The notes beneath the pieces are model-generated. The model did no database searches and was not told the DNA's origin. It saw only the letters and a list, made by a program, of their open reading frames with translations. From Desulfatitalea alkaliphila (GTDB lineage: Bacteria > Desulfobacterota > Desulfobacteria > Desulfobacterales > Desulfosarcinaceae), in NCBI RefSeq assembly GCF_022968795.1, contig NZ_JALJRB010000012.1, positions 57,491-121,490 of the forward strand: a DNA stretch of 64,000 nucleotides. Direction: 5' to 3'. Of this stretch, positions 18,578-27,578 are shown one piece after another. How positions within the stretch are numbered: the stretch's first letter is position 1; each line of letters begins with the position of its first letter. The position numbers and the translations under genes were made by a program.

Positions 18578-19258
18578 TCAAGATCCGTCAAGGTCCTCGC
18601 CCACCACGCGCATAACGTTGCCCATGGGGATGGTGCGTCCGCCGCACTGCAAGTACGCTTGACCGTTTTCGAACTGCACCCCGTTCACCAGGCCAGTGGC
18701 GAAGGTGGTGGCCGGGATGGAATTGCCGTTGCCGTCAATGGCCGCGATCTCGAAGTAGTAGTCCCCGTCCGGCGCCCTTCCACCCAGGTAATCGTAGCCG
18801 TCCCAGGCGATGCTGCCGTCGCCCGCGTTGGTGTACCCCCCTTCCAACTGCCGCACGAAATTGCCGTGGGCATCGTAGATGCGGGCATAAAGACCATGGG
18901 CGTCCTGGTTCAAGGCGAAGTGCAGCGGCTGGGCATTGCCGTTGCGCACCTCGAAACTGTCGCCCACGGCGGTGATGGTCTTGCCGATGTACTGCACCGC
19001 CTGGCTGTTGGTCAGCACCGCCTGGGAGGTATTGAGATCCCCCAGAGAACCGTTTATGTTCTGCAACTGCTCCAGTGAGCTGAACTGGGCCAGTTGCGCG
19101 GTGAACTCCGTGCCGTCCATGGGATTGAGAGGATCCTGGGCCTTGAGCTGGGCCACCAACAGGTGCAAAAAGTCGTCCTTGCCCATCACCTGCTGTTTTT
19201 CTCCGGCAGCCACCTGCCCGCCCCGGGATGCCACTTGGTTGATACCTGCGATGGTCAT
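18578..19258 (-). CDS. flgD: Hook-capping protein FlgD
   Basis: 226 residues from the ATG at 19258. The N-terminal GKDDFLHLLVAQLKAQDPLN and DGTEFTAQLAQFSSLEQLQN are the conserved FlgD segment. The rest is a FlgD Ig-like region (IYDAHGNFVRQLEGGYTNAG, APDGDYYFEIAAIDGNGN). FlgD caps the growing hook. The upstream part of the open frame overlaps fliK and is not coding. Confidence 0.94.
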   Translation of the reverse strand: MTIAGINQVASRGGQVAAGEKQQVMGKDDFLHLLVAQLKAQDPLNPMDGTEFTAQLAQFSSLEQLQNINGSLGDLNTSQAVLTNSQAVQYIGKTITAVGDSFEVRNGNAQPLHFALNQDAHGLYARIYDAHGNFVRQLEGGYTNAGDGSIAWDGYDYLGGRAPDGDYYFEIAAIDGNGNSIPATTFATGLVNGVQFENGQAYLQCGGRTIPMGNVMRVVGEDLDGS

Positions 19259-19286
19259 GATGCAATCCTTTGTCTGCGCATTATTG

Positions 19287-20903
19287 TTACGCGAAGAAAT
19301 CCACTTCACCATTGGCGCCGACGTTTCGGCCGCTGCGCGCCAAGCTTTCACCGACGCCGCCGACCGCCGCTGCTGGTTGACTATTATCGCGACCCGTTGC
19401 CTGCCGAGAGCGTCCGTGTTGCCCCTGGCGCTGCCGCTGGTGGCGAAAGGCGGTGTCCTGGGGATTCTGCCAGGGATCCTGCTGGGGATCCTGGGGCACC
19501 ACCACATCCACCTTCTGGATCTGCAAGCCCTGCTGCTGAAGCTCGTTGCGCAGCACGTGCATGTTCTGTTCGATGAGCTGCTTCACCTGGGTGTTCTCCG
19601 CCGCGATGCGAATGGTCACCTGCTGGTGCTCGGTGACGATCTGCATGCGCAACTGTCCCAGCACCTCGGGTTTGAGCTGAATCTGCATCATCGCCTGGCG
19701 GCCTTCGGTGTGAAGAGTCATACGCTGGACGATCTGGCGCATCACATCACTTTGCACGTTCCGTGGCAGGGGTTGGGGCTCCGGCCCGTTGTCGGCCTTG
19801 GCGGTGTGCCCGAGCTCCGTGCTCACCGGACGCGGTTCACTGCCGCCGGGTGCTTCGTTGGACGGCCCCGTCGTGGCGGAAGCCGATCGACTTTGCGCCG
19901 TGTCCTGGCCGGTCATCGGCCCGAAAGGCTCCGGAACAGCCGACTTGCCCTCCCCTTTCTGAAACAGGATACCGCCCCGGGTGGCAGCATCCCGCCCCCG
20001 CCCGGTGCGATCCTCGTCGCCCCCGGATCCCGGACGACCGCCATCCCTTTCATCCACGCCCAGTGCTTGCGGTGCCGCCTGTCGGAATGCCGCCGCCAAC
20101 TTTTCGTCCCGCTCCCCGACCGTCCCGGTGGACCGCCCATGCGCCATCTTGTCCGCCACAGACAGTTCGCCGGCCCTGGCCGCCTCCGCCGCGACTTTTT
20201 CAGCAGCCGCCTTGGCTTGCAGCGCCTTGTCCGCCGGTTCCTTTTCTCCGGGAACCCGTTCGGCCCCTTCGGTGCCGGGCCCGGCCATCTTGGCGGCATG
20301 GGCCGCTTTGAAATCGGGAGCCCCTTCCTGGACCGCAGCGCCGCGCACCATGGCTGCAGTGACCGCCGCACGGTCCTGACCCCTTTGTTGCGTCGTCCGA
20401 AAATCTTGATTCTCCGCGAGACGCTCTCCCTCGGCCGCCGGCGGTCCATCCGCATCATCCGACAGCTGCATCGCCGCGTCCGTTAAAGCGGGACTCAAAT
20501 CAACGGCCGGCGGCCACTCACCTTTTTGATTGCCTGCCTGCCCACCCTCCGCCATCGAGGCTCGCAGGATTTGATCCGCTCCACGGCCGTGAGTCTGAAG
20601 AAAGGCCATCAAGGGGGAACCGGCACGGGCATCGTCACCGTCTTGCCGGACCAACGATGGAGACCCCATGTCCTCACCCGTTTGACGTACAATTTGCGCC
20701 AACTGCTCTAACGAAACGGGCATTGCTTCGGTCGGTATTCCGGTCAAGGTCGCCATGATCTCGGCGAACCCTGCGCCATCCGCCGTTTCACCCCCCGCGA
20801 CGCCCTTGCCTTGCCCGAACCAAGCGGGCCCGAATTTACCCTCCGCTCGTCCTGAACCGATCTCCGCAAATGCTGCGAAAAATAACTTCATATCGAATTG
20901 CAT
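19287..20903 (-). CDS. fliK: Flagellar hook-length control protein FliK
   Basis: 538 residues from the ATG at 20903 (MQFDMKLFFAAF). A long low-complexity Ala/Gly/Glu-rich middle is followed by the conserved Flg_hook domain near residues 420-495 (MQIQLKPEVLGQLRMQIVTE, then HQQVTIRIAAENTQVKQLIE). FliK measures the hook and triggers the FlhB switch. The C-terminal tail is Gln-rich (QDPQQDPWQNPQD). It lies between fliJ and flgD. Confidence 0.9.
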   Translation of the reverse strand: MQFDMKLFFAAFAEIGSGRAEGKFGPAWFGQGKGVAGGETADGAGFAEIMATLTGIPTEAMPVSLEQLAQIVRQTGEDMGSPSLVRQDGDDARAGSPLMAFLQTHGRGADQILRASMAEGGQAGNQKGEWPPAVDLSPALTDAAMQLSDDADGPPAAEGERLAENQDFRTTQQRGQDRAAVTAAMVRGAAVQEGAPDFKAAHAAKMAGPGTEGAERVPGEKEPADKALQAKAAAEKVAAEAARAGELSVADKMAHGRSTGTVGERDEKLAAAFRQAAPQALGVDERDGGRPGSGGDEDRTGRGRDAATRGGILFQKGEGKSAVPEPFGPMTGQDTAQSRSASATTGPSNEAPGGSEPRPVSTELGHTAKADNGPEPQPLPRNVQSDVMRQIVQRMTLHTEGRQAMMQIQLKPEVLGQLRMQIVTEHQQVTIRIAAENTQVKQLIEQNMHVLRNELQQQGLQIQKVDVVVPQDPQQDPWQNPQDTAFRHQRQRQGQHGRSRQATGRDNSQPAAAVGGVGESLARSGRNVGANGEVDFFA

Positions 20904-20914
20904 CCTGCGATCCC

Positions 20915-21358
20915 CTATTGCTGTTTCATGGAAAAGCGATTGATGGCCATTTCGTTGATGAACTTCTCTTCTTCCCGATTGCGCCGGGCGACAAAATCCT
21001 GCGCACCTTTTTCTTTCAGTTGGTCCAGGGTCTTGCGCTGCTGCATGCGCTCCATCAACGCTTGACGCTGCTTCTCGCAAGCATCCTGCGCCTGCGCCAC
21101 CCGATCCCGCTGGGCCTCGATACGTTGGGCCAGCCGTTGCATATAACCGCGATACATGGCCACCATCCCCGCCGACCCGCCCCCCGACTCCTGCTGCCGG
21201 AATTCAAGCTCCGTCTGATCGCGCCGTGCCACCAGATCCGCAAGCACCCCCTGCTCCTGCTCGATCATCTGTCGAGCAACCGCAAACTCCTTCTGCGACT
21301 GCTCCTCCAAAAAAACCCGATACCGCCGCAAGGCCTCCAATTTAAAAACAAAATCCAC
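20915..21358 (-). CDS. fliJ: Flagellar export protein FliJ
   Basis: 147 residues if it starts at the GTG at 21358 (GGGGGTGTT just upstream), giving (M)DFVFKLEALRRYRVFLEEQ, the standard FliJ opening. The whole protein is charged and Gln/Arg-rich, fitting an antiparallel coiled coil. FliJ inserts into the FliI ATPase ring and links it to FlhA. It ends 11 bases before fliK. An upstream extension to 21421 has no ribosome site. Confidence 0.88.
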   Translation of the reverse strand: MDFVFKLEALRRYRVFLEEQSQKEFAVARQMIEQEQGVLADLVARRDQTELEFRQQESGGGSAGMVAMYRGYMQRLAQRIEAQRDRVAQAQDACEKQRQALMERMQQRKTLDQLKEKGAQDFVARRNREEEKFINEMAINRFSMKQQ

Positions 21359-21410
21359 AACACCCCCCAAACACCCAAAAAAACAAACCCGGCAAACCCA
21401 ACCCCATCCA

Positions 21411-21460
21411 ACCGACAGCATTCCTTGCTTTAAACTTTAAACTTTAAACTTAAAACTATC
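21411..21460. repeat. AT-rich dispersed repeat, copy R5
   Basis: CCGACAGCATTCCTTGCTTT then AAACTTTAAACTTTAAACTT. It sits inside the export-ATPase operon, between the fliH-fliI stop (21504) and fliJ. Confidence 0.65.
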
Positions 21461-21503
21461 TTTTCTTCCCAAATCATAATACCCAATACGCTCAAAAAAC
21501 CCC

Positions 21504-23501
21504 CTATTTTAGCAACAGATCCAATGCTTCCACACTCTCCTCGAACCCGACACTCTCGCCGATCTCCTGACGCAGATAGCCATTTATGGCGTCGAACTTG
21601 GCGATGGCGCGGTCAATGGCCGGATTGCTGCCCGCCACATAGGCGCCGATGTTGATCAGGTCCTCGGACTTGCGGTAGGTGGCCAGCATCTCCTTGACCC
21701 GACCGGCGCTGTGTTTGTGTTTCAGGGAGGCGATATCTTCCATCACGCGGCTGATGCTGTGGAGCACATCGATGGCCGGGTAGTGGTTCTGGTGCGCCAG
21801 GGCGCGGCTGAGAACGATGTGGCCGTCCAGGATCGATCGGGCGGCGTCGGCGATGGGCTCGTTCATGTCGTCGCCCTCCACCAGTACGGTGTACAGCCCG
21901 GTGATGGTCCCCTCGTGGTCCGAAGTGCCGGCCCGTTCCAGCAGCCGGGGCAGCATGGTCAATACCGAAGGCGTGTACCCTTTGGTGGTGGGCGGCTCGC
22001 CCAGGGCGAGACCGATCTCCCGCTGGGCCATGGCGAAGCGGGTCAGAGAGTCCATCATCAGGTTGACGGTCATGCCCTGGTCGCGGAAGTATTCGGCGAT
22101 GGCGGTGGCCAGAAAGGCGCCCCGCACGCGAACCAGGGGCAGATGATCGGAAGTGGCCACGACCACCACCGATTTGCGCAACCCCTCTTCGCCCAGGTCC
22201 TTTTCGATGAAGTCGTTGAGTTCGCGCCCCCGTTCGCCGATCAAGGCGATCACATTCACGTCGGCCTGCGCGTTGCGCGCGATCATACCCATGAGCACGC
22301 TTTTGCCCACCCCGGATCCGGCGAAGATGCCCATACGCTGGCCGCAACCCACGGTGACCAAGCCGTTGATGGCGCGGATGCCCATGTCCAGCGGAGTGCG
22401 GATGCGCTGACGCAGCAGCGGGTTGATGGGATTGGCATAGATGGGATAGGTCGCCTCGGTTTCCAGGGGCCCCCGATTGTCGATGGGCACCCCCAGCCCG
22501 TCGATGATGCGCCCCAACATTTTGGGTCCCACCGCCACAGCCGCCTTACCCTGGCGCGCCACCACGCGGCTTCCGGGGCCGATGGTGCGGATCTCCTCAA
22601 GGGGCATCATCAGCACCGTACGGTCGCGGAAACCCAACACTTCGGCGGCGATGGGCCGTTCGCCGTCGCTGCCGTGAATGTCGCAAATGGCGCCGAGCTG
22701 CACCACCGGTCCGTTGGCCTCCACCACCAACCCCACCACTTGGGTCACATGGCCGCACACCTGCACCGGGCTGGTGCTTTCGATGATCCGCCGGTATGGT
22801 GTCAACCGTTCGGCCACCGTCTCGTCGCTGCGTGCTTGGGTCGCACCGGCGCTGATTTCGCCCTTGATTTCGGCCATCGTGCCCTGCACCTTTTCGCCGA
22901 TGACCGCCAGCTGCCGGTCGATCCGCGCGTCGATGGTGCCGAAGTCCGTCTCCACCAGGCAACCCCCTCGGACCAGCGCCGGGTCGGGGATCACTTGCGT
23001 GGCGTTGACGTCTTCGCCGTCGGGCACCACTTCCTTCAAGATGCGCCGTGCCAGATCGCAATCGTCGGGATGGGCCTTGACCCGGACACGGGACTGACCG
23101 ACGACCCGGGAGAACACCTTGCGAAAGACCGATGCAGACCGCTCGGGGTGCTGTCGCATCTCCTGCTCCAAGATCTCCCGCGCCATGGCCATGCCGAGAT
23201 TCACAAGGGCCTCTTCGCTCATGTAGCGCATTCGCTGTCGATGGACCGCCAGGGTGTCCACCGCCCCATCCAGTTGCGCTTTGAGGTCTTGCACCGCCGC
23301 CATCTCTTTGGGCAGACCCTTGGTCCTTTCCTGGTGGTATCCTTCCTCATAGGCCTTGGCTTCGGCCGCCCGCACCTTCTCTTCCAAGGATTCGGGCGTT
23401 GCCTGCCAATCGTTGGACGGCCCCTTGGCCGATGGCTGGGACACCCGGATTTCCGGAAATGCGTAAGCGCCGTTTCTATCTTTTGGGTCGTTGTGCATCA
23501 A
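21504..23501 (-). CDS. fliHI: Fused flagellar export proteins FliH-FliI (stator/regulator plus ATPase)
   Basis: 665 residues in one uninterrupted frame. Residues 1 to about 215 resemble FliH: a coiled N-part (EEKVRAAEAKAYEEGYHQER) and the FliH/V-ATPase E-like end (VIPDPALVRGGCLVETDFGT, IDARIDRQLAVI). From about 230 to 665 it is FliI: LTPYRRIIESTSPVQVCGHV, P-loop GSGVGKS (395-401), ALIGERGRELNDFIEKDLGE, and VNLMMDSLTRFAMAQREIG. FliH normally recruits and restrains FliI as a separate dimer; here they are covalently tied 1:1. The gene overlaps fliG by 4 bases and no separate fliH or fliI exists in the block. Confidence 0.9.
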   Translation of the reverse strand: MMHNDPKDRNGAYAFPEIRVSQPSAKGPSNDWQATPESLEEKVRAAEAKAYEEGYHQERTKGLPKEMAAVQDLKAQLDGAVDTLAVHRQRMRYMSEEALVNLGMAMAREILEQEMRQHPERSASVFRKVFSRVVGQSRVRVKAHPDDCDLARRILKEVVPDGEDVNATQVIPDPALVRGGCLVETDFGTIDARIDRQLAVIGEKVQGTMAEIKGEISAGATQARSDETVAERLTPYRRIIESTSPVQVCGHVTQVVGLVVEANGPVVQLGAICDIHGSDGERPIAAEVLGFRDRTVLMMPLEEIRTIGPGSRVVARQGKAAVAVGPKMLGRIIDGLGVPIDNRGPLETEATYPIYANPINPLLRQRIRTPLDMGIRAINGLVTVGCGQRMGIFAGSGVGKSVLMGMIARNAQADVNVIALIGERGRELNDFIEKDLGEEGLRKSVVVVATSDHLPLVRVRGAFLATAIAEYFRDQGMTVNLMMDSLTRFAMAQREIGLALGEPPTTKGYTPSVLTMLPRLLERAGTSDHEGTITGLYTVLVEGDDMNEPIADAARSILDGHIVLSRALAHQNHYPAIDVLHSISRVMEDIASLKHKHSAGRVKEMLATYRKSEDLINIGAYVAGSNPAIDRAIAKFDAINGYLRQEIGESVGFEESVEALDLLLK

Positions 23502-24472
23502 CCGATGAACTCCTCGCCGCCGCGGCCGCTGATGATCAGCTCGCCTTTGCGCTCCATGTCCTGGATGATACGGGTCACCTTCTGCTGGGCGTCGGTGACA
23601 TCCTTCATGCGCACCGCACCGGTGACCTCCATCTCCTCACGCAAAATTTCCGCCGCCCGCTGGGACATGTTGCGGAAAATTTTGTTTTTGACATCGTCGG
23701 AAGCAGCCTTGAGGGCAATGGCCAACTCCTGGGACTCCACGCTGCGCAGTACCTTCTGCAGCCCCTTGTCGTCCACCAGCACGATGTCCTCGAAGACGAA
23801 CATCATTTGCTTGATCTCTTCGGCCAGCTCCGGGTCGTTCTCTTCGATCTCGTCGATGATCTGCTCCACCGTCGTGCCGTCGATCATGTTGAGAATCTCG
23901 GCCAGGTTGGCAACGCCGCCGGCCTCCTGGGTGGCGATGAAATCCTTGTTCTTGAGGATCTCCTCGAAAACCTTGTCGATCTCCTTGATCATGCCGCCCA
24001 ACACCTTGTCCAGATTGGCGATGCGCAAGGCGACATCGGCCTTGAGCTGATCCGGCAAACGCCCAAGAATGCCGCTGGAGACATTGGGATCCAGGTGGGC
24101 CAGGATCAGGGCGATGGTCTGGGGGTGTTCGTCCTTGATCAGTTGAATGAGCTGGGCCGGCTCGATGTCCTGCACCGCCTCCAGGGTGGACTTTGGAAGT
24201 CCCTTCTTGGCATCCTTGGCCGGCTCCGGCGGCGGCTTGTCCCCGTCGTCGAGTTGCAGCAGTTGCGGCGGAATGCCGGTGCCTTCGATGAACTCCCGCG
24301 CCACCCGCTCGGTCATGGCAGGGGGTATCGATCCCAAACGGGACTGAATCCGCTGGATCAGCTGCCGGTCCTGGTCCGAAAAGCGGCTCAGGATGGGACG
24401 TGCCGCATCCAGCCCCACCGCCTTGACCAGAATCGCCACTTTTACCGAACCCGTCAATTCATTGGCATCCAT
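23498..24472 (-). CDS. fliG: Flagellar motor switch protein FliG
   Basis: 324 residues. N-terminal VKVAILVKAVGLDAARPILS, the middle EHPQTIALILAHLDPNVSSG motif (EHPQ is the FliG signature), and the C-terminal charged helix with MFVFEDIVLVDDKGLQKVLR that meets MotA. FliG is the torque ring. It lies 6 bases after fliF and overlaps the fliH-fliI start. Confidence 0.96.
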   Translation of the reverse strand: MDANELTGSVKVAILVKAVGLDAARPILSRFSDQDRQLIQRIQSRLGSIPPAMTERVAREFIEGTGIPPQLLQLDDGDKPPPEPAKDAKKGLPKSTLEAVQDIEPAQLIQLIKDEHPQTIALILAHLDPNVSSGILGRLPDQLKADVALRIANLDKVLGGMIKEIDKVFEEILKNKDFIATQEAGGVANLAEILNMIDGTTVEQIIDEIEENDPELAEEIKQMMFVFEDIVLVDDKGLQKVLRSVESQELAIALKAASDDVKNKIFRNMSQRAAEILREEMEVTGAVRMKDVTDAQQKVTRIIQDMERKGELIISGRGGEEFIG

Positions 24473-24478
24473 GGGTCG

Positions 24479-26083
24479 CTACTTCTGCTCCTTCAACCAC
24501 TGTTGCATCAATCGACCGGAATCTTCTTGGTTGGCGGCGATCACCTGAGCCGCCTGCTTCACATAACTGGAAGAATCGCCCTGGGCCGCGTACTGCCGTT
24601 CGATTTCCGCCAGGCTGCGGGGCAAGTGCTCCAAAAGTTCCACATCCTCCCAGGCGGTCTCGGTCAACCAGGCGATAAGGGGTCGAATCACGTACATGAA
24701 AGTGAACAAAAGGAAGAGCGCCACCGCCAGGTATTTAAAAACGGCGCCGTATTCGCGCAACTGATCCAACCAACGGTTGCCTTCCATTTCGGGCGGCTCG
24801 CCCAACCGTTGGGTGTTGAAGGGGATGTTGGCCAACTCCACTTTGTCACCGCGCGCCTCGTCAAAATTGATGGCGCTCTTGACGATGGCGTCCAGGCTGG
24901 CCATCTCCTCGGCCGTGCGCGGTATGTACTCCGGCTCCGCGGCGCGGCCGCGAGTGGCCGGTGCGGCCTCATATCGGCCGTCCACCACCACCGCCACCGA
25001 GAGCCGCTGCACCTGCCCCACCGGCATGATCTGGCGACGGGTGGTGCGACCGATCTCGTAGTTGCGGGTCTGATCGTCTTTCTGAAAGGCCTGTAAGCGT
25101 CCGGCCTGATTCTGCACCGCCTGGTCCCGGGCGATGTTGGGCGCCAGTCCGGGCACGCCCATGGGCGCCCCCCCCGGATCGGTGGAGCGTTGGCTGAGCA
25201 GTTGCTCGCTGCGCACCACCTGGTTGTCGGGCATATAGATCTCTTCGGTCTGCTCTTGCTCCACGAAATCCAGGGCGCAGGCCACCCGCACGATGGCCTT
25301 GCCCTCGCCCAGAACGCTCTCAAGCATGGTGACGATCTGCTTTTCCAGGGCGCGCTCCTTGCGCTGCTGGAACTCCAGGTGATCCGCGCTGCGCTTGGCC
25401 GCCGTCGGCGCTTCCTCGAATCCGGCCAGCATCTTACCGTTCTGATCCACCACCGTCACCTTGTCCGGTACAAGGCGCGGCACACTGGAGGACACCAGAT
25501 GCACAATGCCCTGCACCTGGTCATCGCTGAGCCAGCGGCCATGCCGCAGACGCAAGGTGATCGAAGCCGAGGCAGGCTCTTCCTCCCTTATAAAAAGGGA
25601 ACTCTGGGGCATGACGATATGCACCCGGGAGCTTTCCACCTCGGCCAACCCGTTGATGGTGCGGCTCAATTCTCCCTGCAGGGCCCTCTGGTAGTTGATG
25701 TTCTGGGCGAACTCCGTCTGCCCCAGCTTGGTGTCGTCAAACAGCTCGAAGCCGATGCTGCCGCCGCGGGGCAAGCCCTGGGAAGCCAGATCCAGCCGCA
25801 CCTCGTAAAGCCGCGAGCGGGGGATCTGGATGGTGCCGCCGTCGTGGGAGAGCTTGTAGTCGATCTTCTTTTCCCGCAGTGCCGCAACCACCTGTCCGGC
25901 ATCCTCGGGTGCCATGTGGTGGTAGAGGGGAGCGAAGTCGGTCCGTCCCGACCAGCTGACCATCATCACCAGGCCGACAACGGTGGTACCCACCAGCAAA
26001 AAGAGGGTCAGCATTTTGCCGGGCGAGAGGGTCTGGAGGATTCCCTTCAACTGCTGCAGAATTTCGCCAAAAGAGTTGGGCAT
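24479..26083 (-). CDS. fliF: Flagellar MS-ring protein FliF
   Basis: 534 residues from the ATG at 26083 (MPNSFGEILQQLKGILQTLS). Two membrane segments (LTLFLLVGTTVVGLVMMVSW near the N-terminus and YLAVALFLLFTFMYVIRPLI near 440) flank a periplasmic YscJ/FliF region (VVAALREKKIDYKLSHDGGT, SSRVHIVMPQSSLFIREEEP). The C-terminal tail is the FliG-binding part. FliF is the assembly platform of the motor. Confidence 0.95.
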   Translation of the reverse strand: MPNSFGEILQQLKGILQTLSPGKMLTLFLLVGTTVVGLVMMVSWSGRTDFAPLYHHMAPEDAGQVVAALREKKIDYKLSHDGGTIQIPRSRLYEVRLDLASQGLPRGGSIGFELFDDTKLGQTEFAQNINYQRALQGELSRTINGLAEVESSRVHIVMPQSSLFIREEEPASASITLRLRHGRWLSDDQVQGIVHLVSSSVPRLVPDKVTVVDQNGKMLAGFEEAPTAAKRSADHLEFQQRKERALEKQIVTMLESVLGEGKAIVRVACALDFVEQEQTEEIYMPDNQVVRSEQLLSQRSTDPGGAPMGVPGLAPNIARDQAVQNQAGRLQAFQKDDQTRNYEIGRTTRRQIMPVGQVQRLSVAVVVDGRYEAAPATRGRAAEPEYIPRTAEEMASLDAIVKSAINFDEARGDKVELANIPFNTQRLGEPPEMEGNRWLDQLREYGAVFKYLAVALFLLFTFMYVIRPLIAWLTETAWEDVELLEHLPRSLAEIERQYAAQGDSSSYVKQAAQVIAANQEDSGRLMQQWLKEQK

Positions 26084-26168
26084 GGTTCGCCTTTCGAACA
26101 GCACGTCCCGCGGCTGGCCGCCTGCAAGGACCGGTTAGCGATGTGCCGCAAGCGACATCGTCGTCACG

Positions 26169-26474
26169 CTAGAATTGCATCCGTTTGATCTCTTCGTAGG
26201 CCGCGATCACCTTGTTGCGCAACTCCACCACCAGATCCATGGCGATCCCCGCCTTCTGCGCCTGAATCATGGTGTTGTGAATATCTTTGCTTTCGCCGGT
26301 GATCAGTTTACGGGTCGCGTCGTCGGATGCATTGCGCATGCGGTTGACCTCCTGCAGGGATTCGTTGAGCCATTGCCCGAAAGAGGTCCCGTCCGGCTTT
26401 ACGGCCGGCGCGTTGCTCTCGATGACAGGACGCCCCGTGGGCGCCCCTATGGATGAAATTGGCCATTGACTCAT
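26169..26474 (-). CDS. fliE: Flagellar rod junction protein FliE
   Basis: 101 residues. The C-terminal half GESKDIHNTMIQAQKAGIAM then DLVVELRNKVIAAYEEIKRM is the conserved FliE region. FliE connects MS ring and rod. It lies 2 bases after flgC. Confidence 0.94.
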   Translation of the reverse strand: MSQWPISSIGAPTGRPVIESNAPAVKPDGTSFGQWLNESLQEVNRMRNASDDATRKLITGESKDIHNTMIQAQKAGIAMDLVVELRNKVIAAYEEIKRMQF

Positions 26475-26476
26475 GA

Positions 26477-26917
26477 TCAGCGTCCGATCTCCAGTGCGCT
26501 GGCCGCCATCTCCTTGGAGGCTTGCAGCGCCGTCACATTGGCTTCATAACTGCGGCTGGCGGAGATCATGTTGACCATCTCCTCCACCACGTTGATATTG
26601 GGCAGCAGTACCATGCCTTCCTCGTCGGCATCCGGGTGGCCCGGATCGTACTTCTCGATGGGCGGCCGCGGATCTTCCCGAATGGCCGTCACCTGCACCT
26701 CCACGCGCTGGGCCGTCATTTGGCCGGCCAGCGCATCGCCGAAAGTCGGCGCACCTTGCGGGTTGGCGGCAAACACCGCATCCTTGCGTTTATAAGGGCC
26801 ACCCTGTGCCGTGCGGGTGGTGTTGGCGTTGGCCAAGTTGCTTGAAATCAGGTTCATGCGCATGCGCTGGGCATTCAGGCCGCTGGCGCTGGTGTGCAAA
26901 GCGTCAAAAAAGCTCAT
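26477..26917 (-). CDS. flgC: Flagellar proximal rod protein FlgC
   Basis: 146 residues, usual length. N-terminal SFFDALHTSASGLNAQRMRM and SSNLANANTTRTAQGGPYKR, C-terminal LLPNINVVEEMVNMISASRS. FlgC is a proximal rod subunit. It is 2 bases after flgB. Confidence 0.95.
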   Translation of the reverse strand: MSFFDALHTSASGLNAQRMRMNLISSNLANANTTRTAQGGPYKRKDAVFAANPQGAPTFGDALAGQMTAQRVEVQVTAIREDPRPPIEKYDPGHPDADEEGMVLLPNINVVEEMVNMISASRSYEANVTALQASKEMAASALEIGR

Positions 26918-26919
26918 GG

Positions 26920-27342
26920 TTATTGACCTCCTTTAATAACACTGCGCAGCCTCTGGAACTTGGAGGACAGAATCTGACTGACCGCTCGATAATGGAGCTG
27001 ATTCTCGGCCAGCGAGGCCATTTCCCGTTCCATGTTCACCGTGTTGCCGTCGCCGCGCAAAGTAACCTGGGTGGACAGGTGCAATTCTTGGGGTTGCGCC
27101 GCCGTGGTCATGCCGCCCCGTGCGGTCGGCAGGTGGCCCGGATGGGTGTTCACCATGGCCACCTGCCCCTCCGCCGGACGCTGTCGGGCCATCGCCTCCT
27201 CCACCATCAAATCGAAGGCCTTGTAACCGGGCGTATCCGCATTGGCGATGTTGGAAAGCAGCAATTCGTGCCGCCGTGATCGCAAATCCAGGGCACGCTC
27301 CGCTAAACCGATGGTCCCGTCAAATAGTGTGTTGCTGTCCAT
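26920..27342 (-). CDS. flgB: Flagellar proximal rod protein FlgB
   Basis: 140 residues with RHELLLSNIANADTPGYKAF near the N-terminus and a C-terminal NMEREMASLAENQLHYRAVS helix. FlgB is the first rod subunit and opens the flgB-flgC-fliE-fliF-fliG unit. AGGAGG lies about 10 bases before the ATG, and a sigma54 promoter lies at 27376-27391. Confidence 0.95.
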   Translation of the reverse strand: MDSNTLFDGTIGLAERALDLRSRRHELLLSNIANADTPGYKAFDLMVEEAMARQRPAEGQVAMVNTHPGHLPTARGGMTTAAQPQELHLSTQVTLRGDGNTVNMEREMASLAENQLHYRAVSQILSSKFQRLRSVIKGGQ

Positions 27343-27375
27343 CTATACAATTCCTCCTATAGCCACCCACGATTG

Positions 27376-27391
27376 AGCAAATAACATACCA
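27376..27391 (-). promoter_or_regulatory. Sigma54 (-24/-12) promoter for the flgB operon
   Basis: The minus strand reads TGGTATGTTATTTGCT, matching TGG-N9-TTGCT with correct GG-to-GC spacing. It is 33 bases upstream of the flgB ATG, leaving room for a short leader with the AGGAGG site. Confidence 0.65.
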
Positions 27392-27578
27392 ACCCATCAC
27401 GCCACCCCGAACTGCAAACTATCCAATTGAATTTACAAACGATTTAAAATTAACCACAACCATCCCGCCCACTCCGTCCGGCGTCATAATGCCGACGGAC
27501 CCGGCAAAACCTACCTAGTGAGTTGAAGGGTTTGTTGGGCTATTTGAGTTTGTTGTGTTTGTTGGGTTGGTTGCGTCT

